Part shown: positions 24,428-32,588 of the stretch, in pieces | Layout: every line of letters begins with the position of its first letter | How positions within the stretch are numbered: position 1 is the stretch's first letter | From: a bacterium | Lineage (GTDB): Bacteria > Desulfobacterota > JAPLJL01 | Assembly (NCBI GenBank): GCA_028713675.1 | Contig: JAQTNV010000030.1 | Location: 1-43,343 of the forward strand | Length of the DNA: 43,343 nucleotides | Reading direction: 5' to 3' | Notes under the pieces: generated by a model | Told to the model about the DNA's origin: nothing | What the model saw: only the letters and a program-made list of their open reading frames with translations | Database searches by the model: none | Program-made: the position numbers and the translations under genes

Positions 24428-25683
24428 TTGGCCTCCCGGATCTCGGCGGCGATGATAATCGCCTGGGCGATCTCCCGCATCGGCCGGCGGCTGTTCATCG
24501 CCTCCCGCTGGATCAGGCGGAAGGCCTCGGATTCCCCGATCCCCTTCTCCTTCATCAGAATCCCTTTCGCCCGTTCCGTCACTTTCCGGGTTTCCAGAAG
24601 CTCGTGGAGGCGGGCGTTCAAAATCACCCCGCCCACCTGCTGGGCCACGACCGACAGGAGGGCGATTTCATACTGGCTGTGCTGATAGGGGTATTGGTGC
24701 TGGACATTGATCACCCCGACAAATTTGCCCTGATGAATCATCGGCACCGAAAGGAAAGCCTGGTAGCGGTCCTCCGGCAGTTCGTGGAAAAATTTGAAGC
24801 GGTGGTCCTGGCTGGCGCTGGAACTGATCGCCACCGGTTTCTTTTCCCGGGCCACCCAGCCCGTGATCCCTTCGCCGATCTTCAACTTGATCCTTTCCAT
24901 TACCCCGGGATCCCGGGTATTGGAGGCCTTCAGGCGGAGCTCATCCTTTTCCTCGTCGTAAAGATAGAGCAGGCAGGCATCCCCGCCGGTTGCATGCAAA
25001 ACCACCTTGACGATGCTCTCCAGAACCTCTTTCAGCTCCTGGGCAGAGCCCACGATCCTGGTGATTTCATTAAGAGCCTCAATCACCCTTTCAATAATCC
25101 TCTGGGTCTCCAACTCCCGGCTGATCTGTTCATGCTCTTTTCCCCGGCGGATCTTTTCCACCGCCAGCCCGGAAAGGCGGGCCAGGCACCCGAAAACCTG
25201 TTCTTCCTCCTTGGTAAATTCCCGGGGATTCTCTCCCATTCCGAAAACCACAAAGGGCTCAAAGCCGGTTCCAATCAGGGAACGAACCTCAAACTTCCGG
25301 GCCAATTCCCGGAGCCATTCTTCCTTTTCCAAACCCAGATCGGAAACCGCCACGGTTTCATCCCGGTGTTTGACGACCCATTCCGCCAGACGGGAAACCA
25401 CGGGCAAATGGGACTCCTGCAGCAGTAATTCTTTTTTATCCCAGCCCAGATTGACCACGAACCCTTTGGTCGGGTCTTGGGTCAGGACCGCCACCACGGA
25501 TAGTTTCAGGCCGGAAGCAAACATCTTGGGAATCGCGACGCTTATGCCATTATTACTGGAGGGGCCGGCCAATTTTTGGCTGATCCCGGAAATGGCCGGC
25601 ATCCATTGTTCCATCGTGGTGTCTTCGCTGATAATTCTCTTCAGGGTCCTGGCCGCCGCGGTGGAATTAGTCTGTTTTCTCAC
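24424..25683 (-). CDS. GAF-ANTAR RNA-binding antiterminator
   Basis: A 419-residue regulator. Two GAF-type sensory regions (about 30-180 and 205-350; the second with LKIGEGITGWVAREKKPVAI and AFLSVPMIHQGKFVGVINVQ) are followed by a C-terminal ANTAR domain (about 360-415; ERAKGILMKEKGIGESEAFR, then QREAMNSRRPMREIAQAII). ANTAR domains bind paired hexaloop RNA hairpins and prevent terminator formation. As the first gene of the glutamate synthase operon, it likely senses a nitrogen signal and regulates its own leader, where a hexaloop hairpin overlaps a terminator (25723-25762). Start GTG follows an AAGGAAC ribosome site. There is no receiver domain, so input comes through the GAF domains rather than phosphorylation. 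Confidence 0.9.
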   Translation of the reverse strand: MRKQTNSTAAARTLKRIISEDTTMEQWMPAISGISQKLAGPSSNNGISVAIPKMFASGLKLSVVAVLTQDPTKGFVVNLGWDKKELLLQESHLPVVSRLAEWVVKHRDETVAVSDLGLEKEEWLRELARKFEVRSLIGTGFEPFVVFGMGENPREFTKEEEQVFGCLARLSGLAVEKIRRGKEHEQISRELETQRIIERVIEALNEITRIVGSAQELKEVLESIVKVVLHATGGDACLLYLYDEEKDELRLKASNTRDPGVMERIKLKIGEGITGWVAREKKPVAISSSASQDHRFKFFHELPEDRYQAFLSVPMIHQGKFVGVINVQHQYPYQHSQYEIALLSVVAQQVGGVILNARLHELLETRKVTERAKGILMKEKGIGESEAFRLIQREAMNSRRPMREIAQAIIIAAEIREAK

Positions 25684-25722
25684 GTTCCTTGCCCCTTTTT
25701 TTTTCCTTCTGTTTGTTCCATT

Positions 25723-25762
25723 AAAAAAGGCGCCTACCTTCCGGAAAGACGCCCTTGTCTTC
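25723..25762 (-). terminator. Leader terminator with overlapping ANTAR-type hexaloop hairpin
   Basis: In the RNA, GAAGAC (25762-25757) and GTCTTT (25750-25745) close a 6-nt loop AAGGGC with A at position 1 and G at position 4, the ANTAR target pattern. The same AAGGGCGTC forms the 5' arm of a terminator whose 3' arm is GGCGCCTT (25734-25727), followed by six U (25728-25723). The two folds exclude each other. The upstream (P1) hairpin of the canonical pair is not clear. Confidence 0.7.
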
Positions 25763-25874
25763 AGCCAGTCAATGTCGATGAAGAATTCTGGCTTTAAGTC
25801 CGCCTCTCCTTCTTATTCTTTTGTGGCCTCTGCTGCTTGGTTCCCATTTTCATATCCATTCTGCATGAGTAATG

Positions 25875-25892
25875 AAGCAAACACCGTGCCAA
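25875..25892 (-). promoter_or_regulatory. Sigma-54 promoter of the ANTAR-glutamate synthase operon
   Basis: The minus strand reads TTGGCACGGTGTTTGCTT, with GG and GC 10 bp apart as required. The transcript would start near 25865 and carry a leader of about 180 nt before the ANTAR gene. Confidence 0.88.
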
Positions 25893-25977
25893 GCCCGGTT
25901 TTCGATGGAAATCGCTTCGAAACCGTCGGTGGGGTAGGCCTTGTCGGCCTGAATTTGTTCCCGGGAAGTGAAAAAAT

Positions 25978-26036
25978 GACCAAAAACTGATCAGTCCTGT
26001 CCAAATCCTGATGACTGATGACTGATTACTGATCGC
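25978..26036. promoter_or_regulatory. Candidate upstream activator region with CTGATCAG palindrome
   Basis: CTGATCAG (25987-25994) is followed by CAGTCCTG and several TGAT words. Similar blocks (CAGTCCTGATCA, CTGATCAGG) occur at 42048-42088, the same distance upstream of the third sigma-54 promoter. It lies about 95-145 bp upstream of the promoter at 25875. Some of the TGACTGAT words could be ordinary degenerate intergenic repeats. Confidence 0.5.
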
Positions 26037-26162
26037 GGATAGCGCACGGCTAATGGCCTGTGGTATACAAAATAGGACGAATTCTGAGTGGCATGCAAAA
26101 TTGTCTTTTCGCTGAATGCTGACAGCTGAATGCCGGCAGCTTATAAGAAAGGAGTCTTTGAA

Positions 26163-27029
26163 ATGACGGAAAACCTTAATGCCTGGGAAAGCTGGAAAGA
26201 CTGGGAGACGATCAAGCTCGAAAAAAATCAGGCTTACCCTGAGATCGGTTTGCTTACCCTGAACCGCCCGGACCGCCTGAACTCGGTCAACAGCACCATG
26301 ATGAGCGAGATCCATGACTGCCTCGGATTACTGAATCATGCCTTCGACTGCCGGGTGCTGGTCATCCGCGGGTCCGGCCGGATGTTCTGCGCCGGGATCG
26401 ACCTCTCCCAGGGCTTCGGCGGGGAACCGAAATACGACTGGGAAAATTTCCCCGACAAGGTCAAGGCCCTCTGGCAGATGCAGCACGAGGTCAGCTCGAT
26501 CATCCCCGGCCTCCGCCGGATCCCCCAGCCGGTGATCAGCGCGATTCACGGGGCCGCGGTTGGCGACGGCTTTGCCATCGCCAACGCTAGCGACATTGTG
26601 GTGGCCTCCCGGGGAACCCGTTTCATCAACGCCTTTATAAAAATCGGCCTCTCCGGAGCCGACTGCGGTTCCTCTTATTTTCTGCCCCGTCACCTTGGCC
26701 TGCACCGGGCCGCCGAGCTGATGTATTCAGGACGGGACTTCCTGGCCGAGGAAGCTCTCAGCTGGGGGTATATAAATTTCCTGGTGGAAAAACCCGAGGA
26801 GGTCGTCCCCCGGGCCGTCGAATTCGCCTCCGAATACATGCTGACCAAGAGCCCCCTCGGGCTCCGGTTCACCAAGGAGGCCCTGAACTTCAACGTGGAC
26901 GCGCCGAGCCTGGAGACCGCCGTCAAATTCGAAGACCGGAACCAGACCCTGGCCGCCCAGACCCAAGACGCCATGGAAGGCATCGTCTCCTTCTTCGAAA
27001 AACGCCGTCCGAAGTACGGGAGCAGATAG
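26163..27029 (+). CDS. Enoyl-CoA hydratase/isomerase (crotonase) family protein
   Basis: A 288-residue crotonase-fold enzyme acting on a CoA thioester. Oxyanion-hole segments are IRGSGRMFCAGIDLSQGF (near residue 65-82) and IHGAAVGDGFAIANASDIVVA (near 125). The IGLSGADCGSSYFLPRHLG stretch carries Asp where hydratases have the second catalytic acid. The C-terminal helices (SPLGLRFTKEAL; ETAVKFEDRNQTL) are normal. ATG 26163 is chosen for the AGGAG 8 nt upstream. It is the first gene of a plus-strand island with no beta-oxidation partners nearby, so the substrate is unknown. Confidence 0.88.
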   Translation: MTENLNAWESWKDWETIKLEKNQAYPEIGLLTLNRPDRLNSVNSTMMSEIHDCLGLLNHAFDCRVLVIRGSGRMFCAGIDLSQGFGGEPKYDWENFPDKVKALWQMQHEVSSIIPGLRRIPQPVISAIHGAAVGDGFAIANASDIVVASRGTRFINAFIKIGLSGADCGSSYFLPRHLGLHRAAELMYSGRDFLAEEALSWGYINFLVEKPEEVVPRAVEFASEYMLTKSPLGLRFTKEALNFNVDAPSLETAVKFEDRNQTLAAQTQDAMEGIVSFFEKRRPKYGSR

Positions 27030-27147
27030 GAAATCGGAGATCGGAGATGGGAGATGGGGAAAATCCGTGAGGCGTGAGGGGTAAGGCGTTCAAAGAGTCC
27101 ATAGTGTCCATTGGGTCTATTGGGTTTATTTTGTTTTTTAGAAACCC
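27030..27147. other. Degenerate short-word intergenic sequence
   Basis: Between the crotonase stop and repeat copy A the sequence is made of imperfectly repeated words, such as GGAGATCGGAGATGGGAGAT and GTCCATTGGGTCTATTGGGT. No gene or terminator is seen. Confidence 0.5.
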
Positions 27148-27301
27148 GGGGGGGAGGTTCTCGCGACAGGCACTACGGGTATACCAGGATTCGATGAACT
27201 CGACGATAAAGTATTGATCGATACCGGCTAGACCCTGCGGGTCAGCCGCCCATGATAACGGTACTGCATCAATTAGTGCACGGAGCGAAACCTCCCCCCC
27301 C
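27148..27301 (-). repeat. Undescribed dispersed element with terminal inverted repeats, copy A
   Basis: Ends are GGGGGGGAGGTT (27148-27159) and AACCTCCCCCCC (27290-27301), a perfect inverted repeat. Read on the minus strand it shares with 32312-32506, in order, a T-rich lead-in, GGTTTCGCTCCGTG, a 23-bp identical block starting GCTGACCCGCAGGGTC, then ATCGAT and ATACTTTAT. It contains an open frame in which the shared block reads ADPQGLAGIDQYFIVEFI. Could be a small non-autonomous mobile element, a degraded insertion sequence or a structured RNA. The following 27302-27530 has no gene I can support. Confidence 0.65.
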
Positions 27302-27530
27302 AAAAAGAAAAAAAGGCTGCAGATAGGGAGAGATTCTTCGTCGCCGGAGGAGGGCTCGCAAAGACATCTTCACAGAACAAAGCATCAGCCCGTCGATTAC
27401 ACTCAGGACAAGCAAACTGATGCACTCCAAAATAAATGATTTTCTGATTGGCATTGACTGCTTTTTGGAATAGAATAATTACTCAAATCAAAAACCGGCG
27501 GGTCTTATCCAAAACCATGAGGGTAGAATC

Positions 27531-28061
27531 ATGACCGCGCAGAAATCTCCCATTTCTTATCAAGTGAAGAAGACCGTCGTGGAAACCTCCCTGTTGGCCC
27601 TGGCGGCCGCCTTCGAGATCGTCTCCAGACACGCTCCCGAAATGAAGGCGGAACTGGCCGACTGGGAGGATGGCCGCATTTTTTCCCTGGGTGTCCTCCC
27701 GAACGGTCCGGCCATCTCCCTCCAGAAAAAAGGGAGCGAGATTCACTACCTGGGCAAGGGCTACCATAACCCCAAGCTCAAGATCCTTTTCAAGAACCTG
27801 GACGCCGCCATCCTGCCCTTCACCGGACAGATCGGATCCCACATCGCTTTCGTCCAGCGCCGCGCCATTCTTCACGGCAATGTCGGCGAGGCCATGCAGA
27901 TCTCCCGGGCCATGGCCATCGTCCAGAGCTACCTGATGCCGGGACTGGTGTTCAGCAAGATCTTCAAACGCCCCCCGAAGCTCACCCCCGCGCAACTCTT
28001 TCTCAAGGCCCGGGTGATGGCCACGATCGGCCCCGCGATTTTCATGAAAATCTGGAAATAA
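27531..28061 (+). CDS. Uncharacterised protein, possibly SCP2 (sterol carrier)-like
   Basis: A 176-residue soluble protein without signal peptide or clear catalytic motif. The central part (about 55-110: GPAISLQKKGSEIHYLGKG, then LKILFKNLDAAILPFTG) has the beta-strand/hydrophobic-helix pattern of SCP2-like lipid or acyl-CoA binding domains, and the C-terminus is basic and hydrophobic. That assignment is tentative. GAGGGT lies 7 nt before ATG. It sits between the crotonase and alcohol dehydrogenase genes on the same strand, which would suit a hydrophobic-substrate carrier, but the gaps (500 and 173 bp) are too long to assume an operon. Confidence 0.7.
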   Translation: MTAQKSPISYQVKKTVVETSLLALAAAFEIVSRHAPEMKAELADWEDGRIFSLGVLPNGPAISLQKKGSEIHYLGKGYHNPKLKILFKNLDAAILPFTGQIGSHIAFVQRRAILHGNVGEAMQISRAMAIVQSYLMPGLVFSKIFKRPPKLTPAQLFLKARVMATIGPAIFMKIWK

Positions 28062-28085
28062 AACGTGAAAAGAGGAAATCCTGGA

Positions 28086-28127
28086 TTCCGGCTTCCCCTC
28101 GACATAGCTCGGGACAGGTCGCCGGAA
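28086..28127. repeat. Intergenic inverted repeat TTCCGGC...GCCGGAA
   Basis: Seven-bp perfect arms (28086-28092 and 28121-28127) enclose a 28-bp loop in a context GGATTCCGGC...GCCGGAACGACG. It looks like a dispersed palindrome and directly precedes the BIME copy at 28144. Confidence 0.45.
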
Positions 28128-28143
28128 CGACGATTAATAAAAA

Positions 28144-28198
28144 GTAGGGGAGGGCCTGGTGCCCTCCCAATTTGGGCGGGGATGAACCCCGCCCCTAC
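28144..28198. repeat. BIME-like pair of GTAG-footed palindromes, copy 2
   Basis: Same organisation as 15497-15560: GTAGGGGAGGGCCTGGTGCC on the plus strand and, facing it, GTAGGGGCGGGGTTCATCCC on the minus strand, with a shorter spacer between the hairpins. It lies just before the alcohol dehydrogenase ribosome site. Confidence 0.75.
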
Positions 28199-28234
28199 GA
28201 TTTTGACAATGACGACAATAAAAGGAGGAGAAAG

Positions 28235-29407
28235 ATGATTCCCCAGTATTATGAGTTTTCTTGCCAGGTAAAAATCGTCAGCGGTTTAAAGGCTCTCCAG
28301 AACCTTCCTTACGAGATGGACCTCCTGGGCGCGCACCGGGCTCTGATTGTCACCGATCAGGGCGTGGCCGGTGCGGGCCTGATCAAGCTGGTGGAAAGCG
28401 TTTTTACCGGCTCCAACTGCGAGATCGGGGCGATCTTCGATCAGACCCCGCCGGATTCGAGCTCCAAGGTGGTCAACCAGGTGGCCAAGCTTTTCAGCAA
28501 CGAGCGGTGCGACTGCTTCGTGGCCGTGGGCGGAGGAAGCAGCATCGATACGGCGAAGTGCGCCAACATGGTGGTTACGGAAGGGACCGATGATCTCTTG
28601 AAATTCCAGGGAGCGGAAAGGCTGAAGAAACCGATGAAACCCTTCATCGCCATCCCCACCACCGCCGGGACCGGTTCGGAGGTAACCATGGTGGCGGTGA
28701 TTTATGATGACGTAAACCATCTCAAGCTCGCCTTTACCTCCATCCGGCTCTACCCCAACGTCGCCATCCTCGACCCGAAGATGACGCTGACCATGCCGCC
28801 CAAGATCACGGCCGCCACCGCCATGGATGCCCTCACCCATGCCGTCGAGGGCTACTACTGCCTGCAGAAAAACCCGGTTTCCGATGCCTTCGCCATCGGC
28901 GGGATCAAACTGATCCTGGAAAACGTGGAACAATGCATCAAAAACGGCCAGGACGAAAACGCCCGGCTGGCCCTGGCCAACGGCGCGCTCCTCGCCGGGA
29001 TCAGTTTTGCCAATTCCATGGTCGGCATCGTCCATTCCATCGCCCACGCCTGCGGCGGGGTGGCCCGGGTTCCGCACGGGTTGGCCAATTCCATCCTTCT
29101 GCCCTGGGGGATGGAGAACAATCTCGAAAAGGCCGGGGCCGTCATCGCCGAGCTCGCCCCCTACCTGGGCGCGTCGACCAAAGGATCCTCACTGGACCAA
29201 GCCAAGGCCTGCATCCAGGCAGTCCGCGACCTTCAAAAACGACTGAAAGATTTAAGCGGTTTGCCCACCACTCTGAGCGAAGCCGGGGTCAAGAAGGAAC
29301 AGTTCGAAGCCATCGCCAAGGCGGCGGTCAACGACGGCTCCGCCACTTACAATCCGGAGGACGTGACCATCGAAGTCGTGATGGGAATCCTGAACAAGGC
29401 GTTTTAA
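28235..29407 (+). CDS. Iron-containing (group III) alcohol dehydrogenase
   Basis: A 390-residue NAD(P)-dependent dehydrogenase/reductase of alcohols and aldehydes. Nucleotide-binding GGGSSIDTAKC lies near residue 97-107 and TTAGTGSEVTMV near 140-150. Metal-ligand histidines lie in MDALTHAVEGYY, GIVHSIAHACGG and ARVPHGLAN, the standard D-H-H-H set of the family. ATG 28235 is chosen because AAAGGAGGAG lies 5 nt upstream; an in-frame ATG 63 bp earlier runs through the BIME repeat. Substrate cannot be told from sequence. Confidence 0.93.
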   Translation: MIPQYYEFSCQVKIVSGLKALQNLPYEMDLLGAHRALIVTDQGVAGAGLIKLVESVFTGSNCEIGAIFDQTPPDSSSKVVNQVAKLFSNERCDCFVAVGGGSSIDTAKCANMVVTEGTDDLLKFQGAERLKKPMKPFIAIPTTAGTGSEVTMVAVIYDDVNHLKLAFTSIRLYPNVAILDPKMTLTMPPKITAATAMDALTHAVEGYYCLQKNPVSDAFAIGGIKLILENVEQCIKNGQDENARLALANGALLAGISFANSMVGIVHSIAHACGGVARVPHGLANSILLPWGMENNLEKAGAVIAELAPYLGASTKGSSLDQAKACIQAVRDLQKRLKDLSGLPTTLSEAGVKKEQFEAIAKAAVNDGSATYNPEDVTIEVVMGILNKAF

Positions 29408-29561
29408 CTGGTCGTAGGTGTCAGGCTTTAAAAACCCATGACCTATGACCCATCACCTATGACCTTATTGAAAGATTGCCACACCCCGCCGGAAGGCGGA
29501 AGGACGGAGGTCAGGATTCAGAGTTTCAGCTGAAAGCTAACTGCTGATAGCTGACGGCTGT

Positions 29562-31391
29562 TTATTCCACCGTCACGCTCTTGGCCAGATTGCGGGGCTG
29601 GTCCACGTCCGTCCCCCGGATGACCGCGATGTGATAGGCCAGAAGCTGGAGGGGAATGATATTCAGCAGCGGCTGCAGTTCCTCCAGTGTGCGGGGAACC
29701 GTGATGGTTTCTTCGGCCCGTCCGGCCACCTCCTGGTCCCCCTCATTGACGAGAGCGATGATCCGTCCGCCCCGGGCCCGGGCTTCCTCAATATTGCCTC
29801 GGATTTTGTCTCGTCCCTCTCCGTGAGTAACCAGGGTAAGCACCGGCATCTCCCGGTCGATCAGGGCGATGGGGCCGTGCTTCATTTCCCCGGCGGGGTA
29901 GCCTTCGGCGTGGATGTAGGAAATTTCCTTCAGTTTCAGCGCCCCTTCCAGGGCCAGGGGATAATTGATCCCGCGCCCGAGATAAAGAAAGTTCCGGAAA
30001 CCGAAATATTTTTGGGCGATAGCCTGGATCTGGGAATCGAGATCGAGGCAATTCTTCATCAGGTGGGGGATCCTTAAAAGTTCCTGGAGCTTGGCGTTGA
30101 TCTCGGCCGGGGGGAGCAGGCTCCGGTCCCGGGCGAAGGCCAGGGCCACCAGGTAGAGCGCGACGATCTGGGTGGAAAAGGCCTTGGTCGAGGCGACCCC
30201 GATCTCGGGCCCGGCGTGAGTATAAAAAGTATAATCCGCCTGCCGGGTGATCGAGCTCCCCAGCACGTTGCAGATCGCCAGGGTGGCGCAACCCTTGGCC
30301 TTTCCTTCTTTCAGGGCCAGGATGGTATCGGCGGTTTCCCCCGATTGAGAGATCAGGATCATCAGGGTTTCGGGGCCGATGACGGGATCGCGGTGGCGGA
30401 ATTCCGAGGCCAGCTCCACTTCGGAGGGCAGGCGGCAGAAACGCTCGAAGTAAAACCTCCCGACCAGGCCGGCGTGATAGCTTGTGCCGCAGGCGACCAG
30501 GAAAACCCGCTTGATCGCGCGGAGGGTTTCGCGCCGGTCATCCAGCCCTTCCAGGAAAATCTCCCCGCGTTCCGCGGAAATCCGGCCCCGGAGGGTGTCC
30601 CCCACCGCCCGGGGTTGTTCGAAAATCTCCTTGAGCATGAAATGCTTATAGCCGCCTTTTTCCGCCTGGGTAGGGTCCCAGGAAATCGTGTGGATCGGGC
30701 GGGACGGGGACGCGCCGGACTGGGTTTCGATCTTAATCTGGCTCCGGGTCATCTGAACGAGGTCGCCATCCTCCAGGAAAATCACCTGCCGGGTGTAGGG
30801 AAGAATCGCGGGGGCGTCCGAGGCGACAAACATCTCCCCGTTCCCGAGACCTAGAATCAGGGGACTCTGGTTCCGGGCCGCCAGCAGAATATCCGGATGC
30901 GACTCGATCAGGACCGCGAGGGCATACGAGCCTTCCACTTTGGCCAGGGCTTTCCGGAGGGCTTCCAGGGGCTTCAGGCCGGCCTGGAGATTCTCCGCGA
31001 TCAGGTGGGAAAGGATCTCGGTATCGGTCTCGGAGCTGAAGTGGTGGCCGCGGGCCTTCAACTCGCTCTTCAGGGTCAGGTAATTCTCGATGATCCCGTT
31101 GTGGACCACCGCCACCCCCTCATACTTGTGGGGATGGGCATTCTCCTCACTCGGGCGCCCGTGGGTAGCCCAGCGGGTATGGCCGATGCCCAGCGTGCCG
31201 GAAACATGATTGCACTCCACCAGGCTGGTCAGGCTCGAGATCTTCCCGGGGCAGCGCCGGACCTCGATACCCGACTTATTCAGAACGGCAATGCCGGCCG
31301 AGTCATAGCCCCGGTATTCGAGCCTTTTCAGTCCTTCCAGGAGAATCTGGGAAACTTCCTTTTCCCCGATGTAACCGACAATCCCGCACAT
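29562..31391 (-). CDS. glmS: Glutamine-fructose-6-phosphate aminotransferase (isomerizing)
   Basis: Converts fructose-6-phosphate and glutamine to glucosamine-6-phosphate, the first step to UDP-GlcNAc. The 609-residue protein has the class II glutaminase domain with catalytic Cys at position 2 (MCGIVGYIGE), RGYDSAGIA, GHTRWATHG and HNGIIENY. Two SIS isomerase domains (VACGTSYHAGL; ISQSGETADTILAL; YLGRGINYPLALEGALKLKE) follow, and the C-terminal tail DQPRNLAKSVTVE is typical. Length equals E. coli GlmS (609). GGAG lies 10 nt before the ATG. No glmS ribozyme is recognised in the 96-bp upstream region. The pathway continues with glmM at 32685. Confidence 0.97.
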   Translation of the reverse strand: MCGIVGYIGEKEVSQILLEGLKRLEYRGYDSAGIAVLNKSGIEVRRCPGKISSLTSLVECNHVSGTLGIGHTRWATHGRPSEENAHPHKYEGVAVVHNGIIENYLTLKSELKARGHHFSSETDTEILSHLIAENLQAGLKPLEALRKALAKVEGSYALAVLIESHPDILLAARNQSPLILGLGNGEMFVASDAPAILPYTRQVIFLEDGDLVQMTRSQIKIETQSGASPSRPIHTISWDPTQAEKGGYKHFMLKEIFEQPRAVGDTLRGRISAERGEIFLEGLDDRRETLRAIKRVFLVACGTSYHAGLVGRFYFERFCRLPSEVELASEFRHRDPVIGPETLMILISQSGETADTILALKEGKAKGCATLAICNVLGSSITRQADYTFYTHAGPEIGVASTKAFSTQIVALYLVALAFARDRSLLPPAEINAKLQELLRIPHLMKNCLDLDSQIQAIAQKYFGFRNFLYLGRGINYPLALEGALKLKEISYIHAEGYPAGEMKHGPIALIDREMPVLTLVTHGEGRDKIRGNIEEARARGGRIIALVNEGDQEVAGRAEETITVPRTLEELQPLLNIIPLQLLAYHIAVIRGTDVDQPRNLAKSVTVE

Positions 31392-31475
31392 GAGTTTTTT
31401 TCTCCACCTTCCCCCACCAAGCAGCCGTAATTATAAGCGATTTTTAAAGCGGGGGGTTAGAGCACAAAATATTGT

Positions 31476-31481
31476 TATAAT
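31476..31481 (+). promoter_or_regulatory. -10 element suggesting a leaderless transcript for the 31488 gene
   Basis: TATAAT at 31476-31481 is 6 nt from the ATG at 31488, so transcription would begin at or next to the start codon. No ribosome site is present. The -35 region is weak. Confidence 0.45.
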
Positions 31482-31487
31482 TACTAA

Positions 31488-32231
31488 ATGTTTAGACAGA
31501 TCCGCTGGCAGATAATTCTCGGGGTGGGATTGACTGTCGCCTCGGTCCTGCTTTACCTGGCCCAGATCGAAATCTTCCACGATGCTCACGATACTTTCTT
31601 TTACCTCTTCCAGGACCTGGCCTTTTTCCCTCTCCAGGTCCTCCTGGCTACCCTGGTTCTGAACGAAATCCTCGCGGCCAGGGAAAAAATCGGCAAAATG
31701 AAAAAAATCTACATGATCATCGGCATCTTCTTCAGCGAAACCGGGACCGAGCTCTTGAGGGAACTGACCGGTTTCGACCAGGAATGCCTCCGTATCCGGG
31801 ATCACCTGCTGGTCAAGGAACACTGGACCAAAGCGGATTTCACCCTGGCGGGGAAAAAGGTCCAGCACCACAATTGCAAGATCGAGTGTCCGAAGCAGGA
31901 TTTTCTGATGATCAAGAATCTCCTCGCCGGCAAGCGGGAAACCATTCTGGGTCTCCTCCAGACCCCGTACCTCCTGGAGCATGAGACCTTCACCGATCTT
32001 CTCCTCGCCGTTTCTCACCTGAACGAGGAGCTTTCCTTCCGGACCGACCTGGACCGGCTCTCGGAAAAGGACTGCCAGCACCTCTTTGGAGACATCCGGC
32101 GGGCTTATGTTTTGCTGATCACCGAATGGCTGGCTTACCTGAAACACCTGAAGGAAAACTATCCCTACCTTTACTCCCTCGCCCTCCGGACGAATCCCTT
32201 TGATCCCAACGCGACGCCGGAAATCAAATAG
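31488..32231 (+). CDS. Two-helix membrane protein of unknown function
   Basis: A 247-residue protein with two transmembrane segments near the N-terminus (about residues 9-26 and 42-62) separated by a short acidic, His-containing loop (EIFHDAHDTFFYLFQDL). A mainly helical cytosolic domain of about 175 residues follows. That domain has repeated Glu/Leu-rich helices and the motif LAVSHLNEELSFRTDLDRL but no catalytic signature I recognise. It lies divergent to glmS with only 96 bp between starts. No ribosome site precedes ATG, and a TATAAT 6 nt upstream suggests a leaderless mRNA. Confidence 0.75.
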   Translation: MFRQIRWQIILGVGLTVASVLLYLAQIEIFHDAHDTFFYLFQDLAFFPLQVLLATLVLNEILAAREKIGKMKKIYMIIGIFFSETGTELLRELTGFDQECLRIRDHLLVKEHWTKADFTLAGKKVQHHNCKIECPKQDFLMIKNLLAGKRETILGLLQTPYLLEHETFTDLLLAVSHLNEELSFRTDLDRLSEKDCQHLFGDIRRAYVLLITEWLAYLKHLKENYPYLYSLALRTNPFDPNATPEIK

Positions 32232-32311
32232 CCGACAAACTGCACTGCAAAATATTCATACTCCTTCGTCGACTAACCTTTTTGGCCGACTTGAAGCATT
32301 TTTTTCTTTTT

Positions 32312-32506
32312 GGGGGGAAGGTTTCGCTCCGTGTACAATAGGTTCCTACCGCTATCCAGCAGGCTGACCCGCAGGGTCTAGCCGGCATCGATAGATACTT
32401 TATTATTCGGTTTATCTCGGCCTGATTTCCTAAGAGTACTCGTCGCGCCCCTCTGGGGTTCTCGTCCTGATGACCCCCTCGGGGTCGAAGGAAGAACCTT
32501 CCCCCC
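32312..32506 (+). repeat. Undescribed dispersed element with terminal inverted repeats, copy B
   Basis: Ends are GGGGGGAAGGTT (32312-32323) and AACCTTCCCCCC (32495-32506), a perfect inverted repeat. Compared with copy A at 27148, the ends differ (GAAGG against GGAGG) but each copy keeps its own two ends complementary. The order of shared internal blocks is the same, in opposite chromosomal orientation. It is about 40 bp longer than copy A, with extra hairpin-like sequence (CCCCTCTGGGG, CCCCCTCGGGG) before the right end, and its frame has stop codons. Confidence 0.65.
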
Positions 32507-32588
32507 GGTGCTCCGGTAAAACCCAATAACCCGGCAAACTAAGAAGGCTATGCGCTATGAACCTACAATTAACCTCCGAGGCTCGCGG

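Noticed and set aside
27148..27301. tRNA or rRNA fragment in repeat copy A
   Set aside because: No cloverleaf, no T-loop consensus and no CCA-type end; the terminal inverted repeats explain the structure better.
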